This document shows, piece by piece, positions 5,051 through 6,068 of a DNA stretch of 6,068 nucleotides (within the stretch, counting starts at the first letter, position 1; each line of letters starts with the position of its first letter). Origin of the DNA: Actinomycetes bacterium. Its GTDB lineage: Bacteria; Actinomycetota; Acidimicrobiia; Acidimicrobiales; Palsa-688. Made by a program: the position numbers and the translations under genes. The notes under the pieces were generated by a model. That model did no database searches, had not been told where the DNA came from, and saw only the letters and a list, made by a program, of their open reading frames with translations. The stretch covers positions 1 to 6,068 of the forward strand of contig JAKACE010000124.1 in the NCBI GenBank assembly GCA_021821705.1, read 5' to 3'.

Positions 5051-6068
5051 TCAGCGCCAGGAATACGACTGCTCCTGCGGAGGGCGACCGCCCGGCCAGT
5101 CGTTGACGACCACGGTCCCGGCGATCTTGTCGTGCAGGCACTGGCGGTCCTTGTCCCACAGGCACCAGATGGCGTCGACGAGGCTCAGGAACGGCACGAC
5201 GAGACCGCCTATGCCGATAGCCCCGAAGTAGCCCGCCGCCCGCCCCCACGCCTGCGCCGGCGTCAGGCGTGCCGGGTCGGCATAGTTGCCCCTCACGTGA
5301 ATGGCCCTCAAACCGAGGAGCGCTTTGCCCGGAGTCCGCCCCCAGCGCCAGGTGGCCATGGCTTCCCAGGCGATCTGCAGGACAAAGAGCAACACGATCA
5401 GCAACAGAGAGGACCCTTCGAGGGAAATGATCTCCGATGTGGCAGCGCTGCTCAGGTGGCCGCTCGGGCTCTGCTGTAACAGGTGGAGGATGTGCTGCAA
5501 GCGGCTCCACTCGGCAACCACGAAGATCACTGCGCCCATCACGCCGAAAAGGATGTTGTCGATGAGCCTTGCGCCCAGGCGCCTCCATTGGCTGGCCAAT
5601 GAACCAGGCCCGTAAGCAGGCAGGCCCAGTCGGGCTCCCTTGTAGTTGCCGGAGTAGGAGCCGCCACCGTAAGTGCCGGCACCGTAGGGCGAGCCGGTCC
5701 CCCAGCCGTTGGTGTCACCGGCCCTGCCTGCGTAACCGCCTCCGTCGTAGCGCGGGAGGGCACCGTCGCCGTACGGCGCGCCCTGTGCCGGGCTGGTCCC
5801 ACCGGCGTGCCCGGGCTCCCAACCGCCGTGACCGGCCCCCCACGGCTGGCCGGACGGTCCGGCCTGGCCCGGTGGCGCGGCGTGGCCCGGCGGCGCGGCC
5901 TGGCCCGGTGGCGCGGCCTGGCCCAGCCCCCCTTCACCCGGCTGGGTCGCCGCCCAGCCGGTCCCCTGGCCCCAAGCCGGCGTCCCCCACGATTGCGGTC
6001 CCGGCCCGGACGTCCCTCCCGAAGGGCCCGAAGCGGCGGGTACACCGCCCCATCCGGCCCCTTCGCCT
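5051..6068 (-). CDS. RDD family membrane protein with long Gly/Pro-rich N-terminal tail (5' end outside window)
   Basis: RDD-domain proteins are small multi-pass membrane proteins of mostly unknown role; some are linked to ion exchange or stress. The domain fills visible residues about 157-338. It begins SQWRRLGARLIDNIL with the signature Arg and Asp, with a first helix near 170-185. A second helix at about 218-236 is followed by WGRTPGKALLGLRAI (242-256). A third helix at about 278-301 is followed by DKDRQCLHDKIAGTVVV (305-321). Upstream the frame stays open without a stop to the window edge. It encodes about 156 residues of Gly/Pro/Ala/Gln/Tyr/Trp-rich low-complexity sequence, for example GTYGGGSYSGNYKG just before the domain. 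No ATG or GTG occurs in that stretch, so the start lies right of the window. The TTG at 5597-5599 would discard this tail and is less likely. Such cytosolic Pro/Gly-rich tails on RDD proteins are common in actinobacteria. The PurO-like gene follows in the same direction 84 bases on. Confidence 0.88.
   Translation of the reverse strand, partial: GEGAGWGGVPAASGPSGGTSGPGPQSWGTPAWGQGTGWAATQPGEGGLGQAAPPGQAAPPGHAAPPGQAGPSGQPWGAGHGGWEPGHAGGTSPAQGAPYGDGALPRYDGGGYAGRAGDTNGWGTGSPYGAGTYGGGSYSGNYKGARLGLPAYGPGSLASQWRRLGARLIDNILFGVMGAVIFVVAEWSRLQHILHLLQQSPSGHLSSAATSEIISLEGSSLLLIVLLFVLQIAWEAMATWRWGRTPGKALLGLRAIHVRGNYADPARLTPAQAWGRAAGYFGAIGIGGLVVPFLSLVDAIWCLWDKDRQCLHDKIAGTVVVNDWPGGRPPQEQSYSWR
5861..5924 (-). 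repeat. 18-base tandem repeat coding APPGQA units
   Basis: Three full 18-base units (5861-5878, 5879-5896, 5897-5914) plus ten bases of a fourth (5915-5924) lie in the tail of the RDD gene. Units one and three are identical, and unit two differs at two bases (one changes Gln to His, one is silent). Read on the minus strand they encode APPGQA, APPGHA, APPGQA after a partial LGQA. The unit length is a multiple of three, so copy-number change would keep the frame. Confidence 0.85.

Noticed and set aside
5597..5599. TTG as the start of the RDD protein
   Set aside because: The frame is open upstream to the window edge with coherent low-complexity coding sequence and an in-frame tandem repeat. The TTG reads better as an internal Leu codon.
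5539..6045. 168-aa minus-strand open frame rich in Arg/Pro/Ala
   Set aside because: It is a shifted frame over the RDD tail. Its repeats are only a by-product of the 18-base DNA repeat, and the RDD frame continues into a recognised domain.
1..6068. Defence system, mobile element, CRISPR array or tRNA
   Set aside because: I looked on both strands and found no transposase, integrase, nuclease, toxin-antitoxin pair, spaced direct repeats or tRNA-like cloverleaf. The window reads as ordinary chromosomal housekeeping and membrane genes.

Overview
The window is high-GC bacterial DNA, roughly 70% GC by eye, with strong G/C preference at third codon positions and a GTG start. Its content suggests an actinobacterium, possibly an environmental lineage near Acidimicrobiia. 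That placement is an inference from composition and gene style; no rRNA or marker gene is present to settle it. I see six protein-coding genes, two of them cut by the window edges, and no RNA genes, mobile elements or CRISPR arrays.

From left to right: (1) positions 1-1125, plus strand, hold a TauE/SafE-type membrane transporter whose start lies left of the window and which carries an unusual C-terminal two-helix extension. (2) Positions 1161-1658, minus strand, hold a 165-aa protein I do not recognise. It sits 36 bases downstream of (3) purB, adenylosuccinate lyase, at 1695-3143 on the minus strand, and probably shares its transcript. (4) A 271-base divergent intergenic region (3144-3414) holds two GC-rich inverted repeats. 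(5) Positions 3415-4233, plus strand, hold a predicted secreted protein of unknown function. (6) Positions 4289-4966, minus strand, hold a 225-aa protein that I read as an archaeal-type (PurO-like) IMP cyclohydrolase. (7) Positions 5051-6068, minus strand, hold an RDD-family membrane protein with a long Gly/Pro/Ala/Tyr-rich N-terminal tail, cut by the right edge.

The connecting theme is de novo purine synthesis. PurB releases fumarate from SAICAR to give AICAR (and from adenylosuccinate to give AMP). The PurO-like enzyme would close FAICAR to IMP, the last step of the pathway. Most bacteria do that last step with the C-terminal-to-N-terminal bifunctional PurH, so a stand-alone PurO-type enzyme here is the most interesting biology in the window. 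PurB is also of the E. coli-like subclass, not the subclass I associate with Streptomyces and Mycobacterium, and its 3' third contains a short stretch of markedly less GC-rich codons. The transporter, the secreted protein and the RDD protein have no evident functional tie to purines.
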